Positions 1 to 9,253 of a stretch of 29,788 nt of DNA are shown piece by piece. Origin of the DNA: Chara braunii (Eukaryota; Streptophyta; Charophyceae; Charales; Characeae); contig BFEA01000055.1 of assembly GCA_003427395.1 (NCBI GenBank), positions 3,170,146 to 3,199,933 on the forward strand, read 5' to 3'. Both the position numbers and the translations under genes were made by a program. How positions within the stretch are numbered: the stretch's first letter is position 1; the number at the start of each line of letters is the position of its first letter. The notes below the pieces were generated by a model. It was given only the letters and a program-made list of their open reading frames with translations. It was not told where the DNA came from and did not search any database.

Positions 1-54
1 TTTGTTGTCCTCTTCTCCCTCTCTGCCTACGGTTTACCGGGCAGTTCTATTTGA

Positions 55-56
<2 letters not shown>

Positions 57-92
<36 letters not shown>
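57..92. repeat. (AT)18 microsatellite
   Basis: An uninterrupted run of 18 AT dinucleotides. The translated repeat of tyrosine and isoleucine that it gives is not a protein feature. Confidence 0.97.
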
Positions 93-96
<4 letters not shown>

Positions 97-109
97 ACAG
101 GGTCACCAG

Positions 110-153
110 CCCGTACGTACGGAGGTCCCCGGGCAGACCTCCGTACGTACGGG
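110..153. repeat. Perfect 18-bp inverted repeat with 8-bp spacer
   Basis: The left arm (110-127) is the exact reverse complement of the right arm (136-153); the spacer is CCCGGGCA. Both arms contain CCGTACGTACGG, itself palindromic, so the stem could also refold locally. GC-rich sequence with more CCGTACGG motifs follows to about 185, then an A/T-rich stretch. It could be the end of a small transposable element, but no matching far end was found. Confidence 0.9.
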
Positions 154-185
154 CGTTCGGGGTCCCGTACGGGGTCCGAACCTTA

Positions 186-800
186 CGGCGTTTGGCCCCC
201 GCCAAAAAATATTTCGGGGCCTAAAAATAATAATTATTCTTTTTCTGAATTTTTTTTTTGTGAGTTCTCTATGACGTGAGGTACATCCCTGTAAAGTTTC
301 AAGTCATTTGGCAAAGCCAAATCAGAATTAAAAATCGCCAAAGAAAGACAATTTGTCTTGACAGCCCCTTTAACCTGCCTCAAGGTCAGGACCAGTATAC
401 CTACTACTCGAGTATGGTGACCCTTTAGCACTCTCGCCATGACACCCAGACTATAGCGGGTCTAGTCACCCTATGACAGTAGACCTCCCGTCAGTCCAAC
501 TGTCTCGTATCCGGATTTGACCACTGCGGTCGGGGACCGGCTCACCCACCAATTTTTGATATAGGGCGCTGGCTGCCCCGCCCAGATTTTTGAACGAGGG
601 ACCCGGTTTAACCACTGTTCCAGACTCTGGCGAACCTCGCTGGATTGCATCCTCTGACTTCGGTAAGGTTCCAGCTGACCCCTTTTGACGTCATAGGCCA
701 GACCCCCGGAGTCTTAGCCTCAGTCAACTACGGAATTTGACACTCGCGTCGGGGACCTGCTGACCCCACCAGATTGCCACCTACTGCGGTAAGACTCTGG
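186..800. other. No gene recognised; faint degenerate repeats
   Basis: No convincing coding sequence. Two stretches about 222 bp apart (roughly 513-555 and 733-776) share the wording TTTGAC-CACT-GCG-TCGGGGACC and a following ACCCCACCA-like block, which suggests a diverged duplication. Short ORFs here are scattered over frames and lack any family motif. The region may be retroelement 3' flank or an older insertion. Confidence 0.4.
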
Positions 801-1837
801 TTTGCCCTGACAATCAATGCATCTTTAGGTTAGGGAAGAAAACCCCAGGCACAAACAGTCAAACAAACATTTCATGCCCACAGATAAACAACCCATGCCC
901 CAGATAACGGAAGAAACATTTCTCAAGAGACGTCCTTTTGGTCTCAAGAGGCACTGAACAGTAACAATAAACAACCGACTGTGCATACCCGAGAGACCTC
1001 CCTTCAACCTCACGGAATATAAAGTATTGCTCCAGAGAGGTATCTTCCCTCATCGGAGAGTACTTCCAAGAAACATTCTGTTTGTCTCAAGGAAGAATAG
1101 AGATACTGGGCCCAGAGAGGTCTCTTCCCTCATCTGAGACAAAAGATAGGCAACTTAGTCAAAAAACACGAAGTGCCCCTATTGACAACTCTCTGATCAA
1201 GCAAGGTTGAACTTCTTTATGCCTATTTTCTTGATAATTCTCTTGGACAGACAACTCGGTCAGAAGACACAAAGTCCTTTCATTGATCTCTCTAGTCACG
1301 TAGAGCTGGACTTCTTTATATTCGTCCGTTTTCTTTTCATCACGAGATTAATGTTGGTTACTCTTTAACGTGTCTCAGTCACGAGTTCCCTGAACTTGAT
1401 ATTACATCAATACTTAGGAGGATAACGTCTCGTCACTTTCTCACCGCAATTGCTTCTCACAGTTGTTCCCTGCTCAAAGATCTGATGCTCGTGGATCGAC
1501 TGTGGTTCAACACTCATGACACTTTGATCTTATTGATTTTGTCACTTATAAAAAGAATAAAATCAGTTAAAACACAAGAACGAATATAGATCATCTAACA
1601 CTCATGACACTTTGATCTCATCGATTATGTCACTTATAAAAATAATAAAATTAGTTAACACACAAGAACGAATATAGATCATCTTAAAAAAATATTTCTC
1701 AAGTCCTCGTGTCAGAATTTGACATGTTGAAGTTAATATATTGAATGGGCAATACAAGAGTTGCTGAAGTTTTTGTCATTGCAGTGCCTCACTGTTCTCA
1801 CTATACTTCTCTCAAGTTTCTGAAGTTTTTTTCTTAC
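801..1837 (-). repeat. Probable 3' LTR or 3' flank of the Ty3/gypsy element, rich in tandem duplications
   Basis: This segment lies immediately past the integrase stop codon in the direction of the element, where the polypurine tract and 3' LTR belong. It is AT-rich, has no coding signature and holds several diverged tandem duplications: CAGAGAGG-TCTTCCCTCAT wording about 80 bp apart near 1031 and 1110, a roughly 100-bp pair (1151-1250 and 1252-1350), and the 88-bp pair listed separately. Internally repeated U3 regions are common in LTR elements. I could not match it to the sequence next to the primer site at 10.5 kb, so LTR identity is an inference from position. Confidence 0.35.
1509..1684. 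repeat. 88-bp tandem duplication (two units)
   Basis: Unit one is 1509-1596 and unit two is 1597-1684. Both begin AACACTCATGACACTTTGAT and end GAACGAATATAGATCATCT, with only scattered substitutions. It lies in the AT-rich segment downstream of integrase on the minus strand. Confidence 0.92.
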
Positions 1838-2415
1838 CGGATGGTAGACTCTTCTTTCCCTTCTTGGTGATCATTGTAGGAACTAAGTCAGGGTCCCTGA
1901 AAATAAACTTACAAAGTTTTGACCCTGATACCATATCATGAACTCTTGAACCATCAATTTCTGATATCTCATAGACCTTGCCCTCTGCTTCACCCGTAAT
2001 TCTGTAAGGACCGAGTCATCTGGGCTCCAACCGTTTGGTTTACTGAGTCTCATCGAATAAGAGGACAACGTCACCAACCTGTAGTTTTTTTTTCCTTATG
2101 TATCTTTTTTTGTTCCATCTCTCTTGATCTGACAATCTGTTGGTTATCATTTTTTCTACAGCATCCATTACTGCTTGATCAACCTCTGATATTTGTCTCA
2201 TTCTGATATAAAGAAGTTATAAAGTGGAGTATTCTCTGTCACTCTCTTGATTTGACCATATCTTAATTATACTCTCGATAGGTAAAGTAGCATATCGACC
2301 ATACCACAACGTGAATAAAGCATAACCAGTGGTTCTCTTGACAGTAATGTTGTCAGCATAGACTACAGCTCTTAATACTTTTGGTCAGTTTCTAAGGTTT
2401 TCTTCATACCATTTA
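1838..2415 (-). pseudogene. Integrase C-terminal part with GPY/F-type domain
   Basis: One minus-strand frame reads from just after the core to a TGA at about 1838. It shows a long basic helical stretch, then VGDVVLLFDE, a LGPYRI motif (the GPY/F signature), YEISEIDG, VSGSKLCKFI and RDPDLVP. GPY/F domains follow the integrase core in Ty3/gypsy elements and help in multimerisation and DNA binding. Several in-frame stops interrupt it; two sit where Gln and Trp would be expected just before LGPYRI. A frameshift separates it from the core upstream. No chromodomain is visible after it. Confidence 0.85.
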
Positions 2416-2416
2416 G

Positions 2417-2779
2417 TTAACGAATCTTGTGACCTCTCTCAACCGGTGCATTTGTCTGAGGATGGTAAGTAGTTACATATCGCATTCTGATACCCAGTCT
2501 GAGAGTGCTTCTTCTTACAATCTCATTTCTGAATTTAGACCCTCTATCTAAGACAAACTCTCGGAAGAATGAATATATGAGATAGACTTCCTCTATCCTG
2601 TCAACCACTTGCTTGACTGTCTTCCTCTTCAGAGTTTTTGCCTCGACATACTCATAAAAATTATCCCTCATATTCAGTATGTATATCACACCACATTTAC
2701 CTAAGGACATGGTGATGAAATTCAAGTGGACTCGATTATCTGACTCTACAGGGATAGTGGGAAATAAGGGTTCAATCAT
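2417..2779 (-). pseudogene. Integrase catalytic core (rve), Ty3/gypsy type
   Basis: The 120-residue reading contains the hallmarks of a retroviral-type integrase core: MRDNFYEYVEA, FVLDRGSKFRNEIV around the second catalytic aspartate, and TTYHPQTNAPVERGHK carrying the catalytic glutamate. The first acidic residue, normally in an H-L-D context, appears as Asn in VHLNFITM, which would abolish strand transfer. A stop and a frameshift separate the core from both neighbours. The enzyme would join the element's cDNA to host DNA. Assignment to the family is firm; this copy is not functional. Confidence 0.93.
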
Positions 2780-3090
2780 CCTTGTTGTAGACCTTTTTCT
2801 GACGTATTATACAAGACTTACAGAATTTGTAAATCGTGTCCCTCATGCCAGACCAGAAGTAGAGTTTAACTGTTTTAGAGTAGGTTGCTTCTACAGCCCT
2901 ATTGCCACCAGCAACCCCCTCATGTAGAGCAACAATTATTTATAGTTGTCTTTCTTTCTCATAGATAACTCTCAGTGGAGGTAAACCTTCCTGGCCATCC
3001 ATGAATAGGTGACCTCTCTTTATATTAAATTTCTTCCTTGCATTTTTGCAATAACATTCCTTTAGTTGTTCTCTCTCCATCTTCTTTCAT
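2780..3090 (-). pseudogene. Integrase N-terminal HHCC zinc-finger region
   Basis: The frame reads MEREQLKECYCKNARKK, RGHLFMDGQEGLPPLRVIY, then HEGVAGGNRAVEATYSK and FCKSCIIRQKK. The spacing is that of the H2C2 finger of Ty3/gypsy integrases (His near 2922-2924, Cys pair near 2806-2817), but the second His is Asn. A TAA lies shortly before the finger and a TGA just after it. It continues into the core after a frameshift. An antisense open frame on the plus strand (2679-2927) is a shadow. Confidence 0.85.
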
Positions 3091-3186
3091 ATTTCTTGGT
3101 AACTCCTATCATATTCTTCAAAGATGAATGATATCTCTTCCTCTTTCTTTCCAGCTTTTTCTTCATCCTTTGACCCATAACGTTTG

Positions 3187-4684
3187 TTGTCTCATAGACA
3201 ACCATGGCTGCTGGACTGATTTTGGCGTACCAATTGTTTCATTCTTCCTCCTCTTTTTTTTCAAGAATTAATCCATAGACATAAGCATCATGGATTTCTT
3301 CCCAGTTGTCTCTCTCTTCAGGCCATAAGCTACATTTATAGGAACTTTGAGCCTTATAATCTCCATCATCGTCCTCATTCAGGAAGTTATCAACATAGGC
3401 AGATTTTTTTTATTGTCCCATTGATATCTTCAACTTCATCCTTCCTTCATTCAATTCGGCTTAGGTCATCCGCCCGATTTTTCTTTGTGAGAATCTTTTT
3501 CAGTTTAAAATTAAAAGTCCAAATGAAAGCAATCTATTTGTTTACTGTTGGATCTACTTGTTGATGTTTTTTAATAGCACCAATCACAGCAGATGCATCA
3601 ATCCTCAGGATGAATTTTTTTCCAAGTACATAGTGTCTGAAGCACCTGAGACAGTGAATGATTGTCGGTATTTTTTTTCTGAACTGAGTGTAACCTCTTT
3701 CTGTTGAGTTGAGAGTTCTACTCTCAAATCTTAGAGGTTTCTTTTTCTCATTCCCATCTTTCTGGATAAGCATGCCACGAAGAGCTACTGGTCCTCCATC
3801 TGCCTCAATGATGAAGGGTCTTCCCTCCTCATCATCGTAGAAAAGCACCCCCAACACTACATCTCCATCTTTAAATTTTTCTTGTAAAGTTTCTGCATCA
3901 ATTTGACTTTTCTCAGTCCATAATAAATCAGTCTCTTGTCTCATAGACAACCACGACTGTTGGACTGATTCTGGCATACCGATTGTTTCGTTCTTCCTTC
4001 TTCTTTTTCAAAAATTAATTGATAGACATAAGCATCATGAATTTCTCCCCAGTTGTCGCTTTCTTCAGGCCATAAGCTACATTTATAGGAACCTGGAGCC
4101 TTATAATCTTCATCATCGTCCTCATTCAGGAAGTTATCGACATAGGCAGATTTTTTTATTGTCTCATTGATATCTTCATCTTCATCCTTCCTTCATTCAA
4201 TTCGGCTTAGGTCATCCACCCGATTTTTCTCAATGAGAATTTTTTCCAATTTAAAATTAAAAGTCCAAATAAAAGCAATCTATTCGCTTATTGTAGGATC
4301 TACTTGTTGATGTTTTTAATAGTACCAATCACAGCAGATGCATCAGTCCTCAGGATGAATCTTTTTCCAAGTACATAGTGCCTGAAGCACCTGAGACAGT
4401 GAATGATTGTCAATAATTTTTTTATGAACTGGGTGTAACCTCTTTTTATTGAGTTAACAGTTTTACTCTCAAATCTTAGAGGTCTCTCTTTCTCATTCTC
4501 ATCTTTCTGGATAAGCACGCCACGAAGAGCTACTGGTCCTCCATCTGCCTCAATGATGAAGGGTCTTCCCTCATCATCATCGTAGAAAGGCACCCTCAAC
4601 ACTATATCTCCATCTTTTAATTTTTCTTGTAAAGTTTCTGCATCAATCTGACTTTTCTCAGTCCATGATAAATCAGTCTCTTGT
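3187..4684. repeat. Approximately 748-bp tandem duplication inside pol
   Basis: Sequence from about 3187 to 3935 recurs head to tail from about 3936 to 4684 (offset 746-749). Both units contain TCATAGACAACCA-type junction wording at one side, an identical-looking RNase H segment and the following acidic and Leu-rich spacer. At the outer end the second unit continues into the RT connection (CTTACCATCTCTCTTAGAGG), whereas the first meets the start of the next unit. The copies differ by scattered substitutions and small indels, so the duplication is old relative to the noise in the element. Confidence 0.9.
3447..3977 (-). pseudogene. RNase H domain, downstream duplicate copy
   Basis: The reading runs RQETDLLWTEKSQIDAETLQ, FIIEADGGPVALRG, PLRFESRTLNSTERGYTQF, IIHCLRCFRHYVLGKKF and LRIDASAVIGAIK, then after one in-frame TAG it continues IAFIWTFNFKLKK and NRADDLSRIE before a TGA. 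Asp, Glu and Asp at the RNase H active-site positions are present and the NRADDLSR end is the normal Ty3/gypsy RNase H terminus. This copy keeps the natural C-terminus; its N-terminus is cut by the duplication joint near 3936. The TAG sits where a Trp is usual. Confidence 0.9.
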
Positions 4685-5016
4685 CTTACCATCTCTCTTA
4701 GAGGTTCTGCAAGGGTAGCAAAATGAGGAATAAAAATCCTCCAGAAACCACAGACACCCAAGAAACTTCTGACATCTGTCACACGTTTGAGAGGCAAAAG
4801 CCAGTTTAAAATATTGTCTATTCCCTTGGGGTCAGAACAGAGTGTCACCTTAATCATATCCACGTTCAACCGCTCTCTCTCTTCATCATTAAAGGAAAAT
4901 GCACGAGATAATTTTTGGCATACTTTGCAGATATATTTTTTCTTTTTAGGCAGAATAAACTGATCTGAGTTTTTCTTCATTGTGTCAAATTTTTCCCTAG
5001 TAACTATGTTCCCCAA
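4300..5016 (-). pseudogene. RT remnant lacking the catalytic core, fused to RNase H
   Basis: 238 open codons without an ATG start. Residues about 1-56 are an RT N-terminal lead (TREKFDTMKKNSDQF, FSFNDEERERLN). At about residue 57 (near base 4848) the text jumps straight to the RT thumb and connection (SDPKGIDNILNWLLPL, TDVRSFLGVCGFWRIFIPHF). The fingers and palm, with the YxDD box, are absent, although the frame is kept. RNase H follows (about 150-238) with EADGG, FESKTVNS and RTDAS. An in-frame internal deletion is the simplest reading. The element could not make its own cDNA. Confidence 0.88.
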
Positions 5017-5487
5017 TTTTGCACCCCCTTAATATTTTAATGATTTTTGTTTTCTTCTTCAGTGCTTCATCATAATCATTTTGTATCAGGACTGTCACCT
5101 AGTTTTTTTTTACCCTCTTGGGCTTATACTTCATTTTAAAACCAGTGACAACTTTTTAAAAAATTGATGAGTTGAAGAAAACTTTAATTTCATCTTCCCA
5201 CCTTTAGCAGTCTCAATAGCCTTATTTTACGCTTCAATCTATCTATCTTCGAGTTTACCAAAAACTTTCATCATCTTTGAGATCTGATCGATATCCACTG
5301 AGACTTCCTCGTTAACTTCTTGTTTGTCTTTCCCCTTTATATTTTTTATATTATCAACAAATTTTTCCCTTCTGATTGAGTTGGCTGATACCTTATGCTT
5401 ATGATGATGGGAAGTGTCGACCATAAAGGTTTGTTCTTGTGCAGTCTCCGGATCTTGCAAGCCAATCCAGGACTCATGTTTAAAAAA
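5017..5487 (-). pseudogene. Protease-to-RT spacer of the polyprotein
   Basis: After one TAG the protease frame continues through a charged, low-complexity stretch (QDPETAQEQTFMVDTSHHH, then a Lys/Asp/Glu-rich segment to 5239). Past further stops comes a Lys-rich piece with MKYKPKRVKK, resembling the lead-in to RT in this class. Such spacers are poorly conserved, so the call rests on its position between retropepsin and RT and on the shared frame. Confidence 0.6.
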
Positions 5488-5754
5488 CTAGACAGTTTTC
5501 ATTCTGTGCAAGAACGGAGTGCCCAAAATATAATCATGGTCTAGGTCTGGCACTACGAATCCCAATAGTTCGACTGACATCATTTCAACCTTGATAGGCA
5601 AGTTGTCAATGAACCCTGCCACAAAGAGTTCTCCCGTAATATTACTTAGTATTCGCTTTGAGGGTCTATCGATGGTCAAGTTGCAGACTTTCATAGTCCT
5701 TTGGGAGATACTTATCATTTCCGCCCCAGAGTCCACTAAGGTTCGGATTTTCAT
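5488..5754 (-). pseudogene. Retropepsin (aspartic protease) of the Ty3/gypsy element
   Basis: 88 residues with the active-site motif TLVDSGAEMISIS at residues 5-17, a hydrophobic flap region (GFIDNLPIKVEMM), and the C-terminal LLGFVVPDLDHDYILGTPFL. The last matches the hydrophobic 'ILG.PFL' element that packs under the active site in retropepsins. The segment is preceded, in the same frame and with only a TAA between, by a strand reading GCGYLMIYIN, the usual lead-in before the DSG loop. The protease would cleave the Gag-Pol polyprotein as a homodimer. The ATG at 5754 may simply be an internal Met. Confidence 0.92.
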
Positions 5755-6522
5755 TTAATTAATATAGATCATTAAATACCCACAGCCCATGATTGCAAAT
5801 TTCATCTTAAATCCAGGTAAGGTCCTGTTGACTTGACTGCGGAAGACTAATCCCAGGTAATTAACTTTCATCCTTTTCTTTTCAATTAATTTTTTGAGTT
5901 CCTCTCTCAATTTTGGTGCTAACGTCATTGTCTCTTTAAAAGACAAGGTCACTTCTGTTTCTTTCAACATCTTTGTGATTGCATCTGTAATTACGGTTTC
6001 ATCCTGTAACTCACTTTTGAAAATAATTTTTTTCATTTTCCTTTGCTCACTCTTTTTAGATAGAGGTTCTTGTTTTTTATCATCAAGAATTTGATTTAAA
6101 GTCTTTTCACTCTTTCTTCTTTTTTTTCCCTCTATCATTTCAGGCGTGAAACGTACTTGAAGATTTATCATTTCTCCAACCACTGCACTGAGTTCCATGA
6201 CGAGTTTTGGTGGTAGATCACCCTCAAAAGACATCATGTTGATCGAACAAGTAGGCTCGCTAGGAGAAAATGTCACTAATTCAGAGGAAATCTGATAAGC
6301 AGAACTTTCCCCTAATGAAAGCTCACTTGGAGAAGCCTCATCAGACATGTCTCTCACTAAAGTTAGAGACTGCAGTGACAATTCGATCAATGAACAAGGG
6401 TCATCGGTCTCCTGCACAAGTTCCTCAGACAGTTCACCAATGAGGAAGTGAACACTCACATTGATATTTTTCTTCTTTTTTTTCTTCATCTTCTCTTCAT
6501 GTTTAAGGGCAAGCAGTCTCAT
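5755..6522 (-). pseudogene. Gag-protease linker region
   Basis: 255 open codons starting at an ATG and ending in a TAA directly before the protease frame. It is acidic and Ser-rich in the first half (ELSEELVQETDD, SDEASPSELSLGES) and Lys/Glu-rich in the second (KKRRKSEKTLN, KKLIEKKRMKVNYLG). The last 40 residues (VNYLGLVFRSQVN ... IMGCGYLMIYIN) form the N-terminal strand of the protease. The region has no domain I recognise; its frame and location mark it as part of Gag-Pol. The retained length of 255 codons contrasts with the stop-rich gag. Confidence 0.7.
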
Positions 6523-6711
6523 ACCTCAAGGATGTCTGAGATGCAATTTGTTCCATGAACTGTCACAGACATGACCCATTGCATCCTTCTTAGCCACTCC
6601 ACTCTTCACGTCATCTTCCAGAGGTTTATAGTAGGTGCACAAGCGGTTATCGGGTAGCTGAAAATTCAGGAATGAAAATTATGAAGTGAGAGTTTTGGGC
6701 AGTTTGAAAAT

Positions 6712-7130
6712 CCTGAATGGTTCTGAAGTGGTGAATGGTCCGAAGACCCTGAAAACCACCTGTTTAGGCAGACTGCATCCTGAAGAGGTCAAGTGAGAGT
6801 TTTTTGCTGTCTGAAAATCCTGAATGGTCCTGAAGTGGTGAAAGGTCCGAAGACCATGAAAATCACCCTTTACCACTTAAGGATGCAACCTGCCTAAACA
6901 GGTGGTTTTCAGGGTCTTCGGAGCTTTCACCACTTCAGGATCATTCAAGATTTTCACACCTAAATGGTCCTGAAGTGGTGAAAGCTCCGAAGACCTGAAT
7001 GTTTTTTAGGGTCTTTGGAGCTTTCACCACTTGAATGGTCCTGAAGTGGTGAAAGCTCCGAAGACCCTGAAAAATACCTGTTTAGGCAGGCTGCATCCTG
7101 AAGTGGTGAAGGGTGTCCTGAAGTGGTGAT
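6712..7130. repeat. Cluster of direct and inverted ~65-bp repeats (fold-back) within gag-pol
   Basis: A motif with core CCTGAAGTGGTGAAAGCTCC, GAAGACCCTGAAAA, CCTGTTTAGGCAGGCTGCATCC occurs in direct orientation near 6716-6786, 6822-6870 (partial), 6964-6999 (partial) and 7034-7105, and inverted near 6881-6946 and 7009-7037. The arms 6972-6996 and about 7010-7031 form a hairpin of roughly 22 bp around a short loop. The block sits between the zinc knuckle and the gag-protease linker. Confidence 0.88.
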
Positions 7131-7140
7131 GAAAAATACG

Positions 7141-8124
7141 ACTGTTGTTAACCTTCTCTCAGTAGGTGATAGAATGACCTCCTTCACTATAATAATAGCA
7201 GACAAAACTCTTTCTTGGACGATCATCATACTTTCTCCTTTCCCTGTTCTCTTTTTCATCATTCCCCCCATTCTTTCTTGACTTGGATGAATCTTCTCTT
7301 TTATCATAACTATTAGCACCATCATCATCATCTTCATCTTCACTTTCAACCTTCTTTTTTTATTTTTCATCCATAGTATGATTAGCAGGCATGTAGTTCG
7401 TCATAACTTGTTGAATGATGTTTTCAGCACTCAAATTGTTCCCTCTATTCAGACCATTCTCGGTCTCCCAGTCTTTTGTCAGCGTACTGATTTAATCCAG
7501 TGACTACTTCTTATGTGAAACCGTAGGTAAAGTTCTGACTATTACGACCATTTGATCTCATCTCAGAGGGTAATATTGAGCTTGATTGAAAACATTCTGT
7601 CTCTCATTGTCTGTAAAATTTGTCAGAAAAATATGGCATCTCTTAGCCTCGTCCAAATATGAGATTTTCCAGGTTGTTCGGATTAAAGTTTGAAAGAAGA
7701 CATTGAAGGTGTCATACTTAGCTCTTCTGATGTTGAGACGATCCTTGGTAGTGGTTGGGACACAATCTTTCTCAATTTTTTTTTCCATTTTTTTCTTGAT
7801 CTCTTCCCATGTTGTGGTCTCTTCTATCAACTCTTAAACAGTCAATCTCGGGTCAGTCTCATAGTATGATAGAAGGTGCTTAAGTCGTTATTTGTTTGTT
7901 CAACCATAGTTAAGCCCAAATAGTTCATATTCATCCAATAAATCATTTACTTGAGGCCCTCTTAAGCATGAAATTCTTTCATCCGGCCTCTTCGTTCTTG
8001 CAATATCTGACCCTACTTTTATTGTATCAACTTTTTCAACCAACTCTTGTATAACACTAACCATGTTTTTTTCATGAGTCCCTGCGGAAGAGTTAGATCT
8101 CCCTCTTCTAATCATTTTGACCAT
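7141..8124 (-). pseudogene. Gag polyprotein remnant with damaged CCHC zinc knuckle
   Basis: One minus-strand frame reads through with several stops. From its ATG: a basic start (MIRRGRSNSS), a helical stretch (VSVIQELVEKVDTIK), a capsid-like helical part (TWEEIKKKMEKKIEKD, TFNVFFQTLIRTTWK, EAKRCHIFLTNF), an acidic linker (VESEDEDDDD), then basic RERRKYDDRPRKSF and a zinc-knuckle pattern C-Y-Y-Y-S-E-G-G-H-S-I-T-Y-stop. In a working CCHC knuckle the fourth and last positions would be Cys; here they are Tyr and a stop. Gag would form the particle and bind RNA. It shares its frame with the protease. Confidence 0.8.
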
Positions 8125-8186
8125 AAACTTTCCCTAATGCTCTCCCCTGTCTCTTTTCGTCACTTTTGATCTCCCCTTGCTTATTT

Positions 8187-8540
8187 TCAATCTCTTATTA
8201 TCCTCGCAAGGCACATAGGTTCATCTATCTGTTCCCTTATTTTCTCTACCCCTTCAGAGTTTTGTACGTAGAGAGTGTATGCAATAATAGACGGGGTGGT
8301 GATTAAAGGCAACACATTTTTTTTCAGTCTTCCAATATAATCCTCAATCAGTTCTTTTTCATCATCCTTACCCAGTCTTTTGTTATATCCTCTCACAGTA
8401 CCTCGGATCATAAAGTACCGTGTCAGGTCTAGAATCTCATAGTCAAATTGCGTGACTTATGAACCACTGTTAATTCTCCTGGCAAGAGAGACTCGCTCTC
8501 TAGAAGACTGGTATGATACTCTCTTAGTGATCCTCATTTT
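8187..8540 (-). pseudogene. Conserved module upstream of gag (copy H)
   Basis: The reading runs from MRITKRVSYQSS through a stop to YEILDLTRYFMIRGTV, then GKDDEKELIEDYIGRLKK, then SIIAYTLYVQNSEGVEKI and MCLARIIRD. It could be the start of Gag, but the layout (strand, charged helix with EDxxxxL, then a strand ending IxxTLYV followed by a SEG turn) resembles pieces near 8756-8992 (copy F) and 12748-13095 (copy E). Its frame differs from that of the gag segment downstream. The relation is by eye only. Confidence 0.45.
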
Positions 8541-8755
8541 TACTACCTTCAGTAAATAACTGATCTCATTTTGGTCAGTGACGGCTCAAGGCAGACTCTC
8601 TCATCCGATCAAAGAAAGGTTACAAAAACTCCAAGTTCATCCAAAGTATAGAGACTTTTGTGTGAGATTCAAAGAGTCCCCTCTGTCTTGATAACTCTAC
8701 CTTCCAATACAAACCCGAACGTTAGTTGCTCAACCATACCAGACATTATCGATCA

Positions 8756-8992
8756 TTATGGACTGTGTCGGGGGAGGTAAATCTTTGGATGAGTGTAGTC
8801 AGGAATCTCAAACTTGTGCTCAAAGGTATCCAAAAGTAAGGACTTTATCACCACTGTGGAATCACTCTCTCTTGCGTTACCTACTATGAAAATAGCTTCT
8901 AGGAGAGGCAACAACTTAAAGTCTCTCATGTCGTCAAAGCCATCATTAGTTAAGAAGCTATAAAATTTTTCAAATTGTCTTATTTCTTTACC
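8756..8992 (-). pseudogene. Unknown module, copy F, in the Ty3/gypsy 5' region
   Basis: 79 codons open to a TAA, no ATG at the front. Visible pieces: GKEIRQFEKFYSFLTNDGF, KLLPLLEAIFIVGNARESD, STVVIKSLLLDTFEHKFEI and YTHPKIYLPRHSP. The KIYLP motif recalls the RIYxP motif of copies A and B. The piece begins immediately after the stop of copy A, so A and F probably were one continuous coding stretch broken by a frameshift. No database family is recognised. Confidence 0.45.
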
Positions 8993-8996
8993 CTAG

Positions 8997-9248
8997 TTAC
9001 TTTTCTCTGTAATCTTTTAAACCATTTTTTGTCCTTATAAGACTGATATAAACTCCCATCTGACATTCCAAATAATCAGCTCCCTTCTCTAGGCATGTTG
9101 GAGTGTAAATTCTTACGTCCAAACTGCCAGTTTTCATAAATTTGATTATTCGAATGTGAAATATTATTCACCCTCTTACACATGTTTCATACCTCATAAT
9201 TACAAAGGGACTATTAGACTCAGTCACTTCATAAAGTTTGTCTCTCAC
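8997..9248 (-). pseudogene. Unknown RIY module, copy A
   Basis: 84 codons with one internal TGA. Reading: VRDKLYEVTESNSPFVIMRY, then IIFHIRIIKFMKTGSLDVRI continuing as DVRIYTPTCLEKG, then a helical tail (LIRTKNGLKDYREK). The core is a beta strand (IIFHIRIIKF), a short loop and a second strand with LDVRIYTP, as in copy B. It is six bases from the stop of copy B on the same strand in another frame. It has no start codon, which fits a fragment of a longer polyprotein. Confidence 0.5.
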
Positions 9249-9253
9249 AACAG

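Noticed and set aside
2679-2927. 82-codon plus-strand reading
   Set aside because: It lies antisense to the integrase zinc finger and core, which have clear family motifs.
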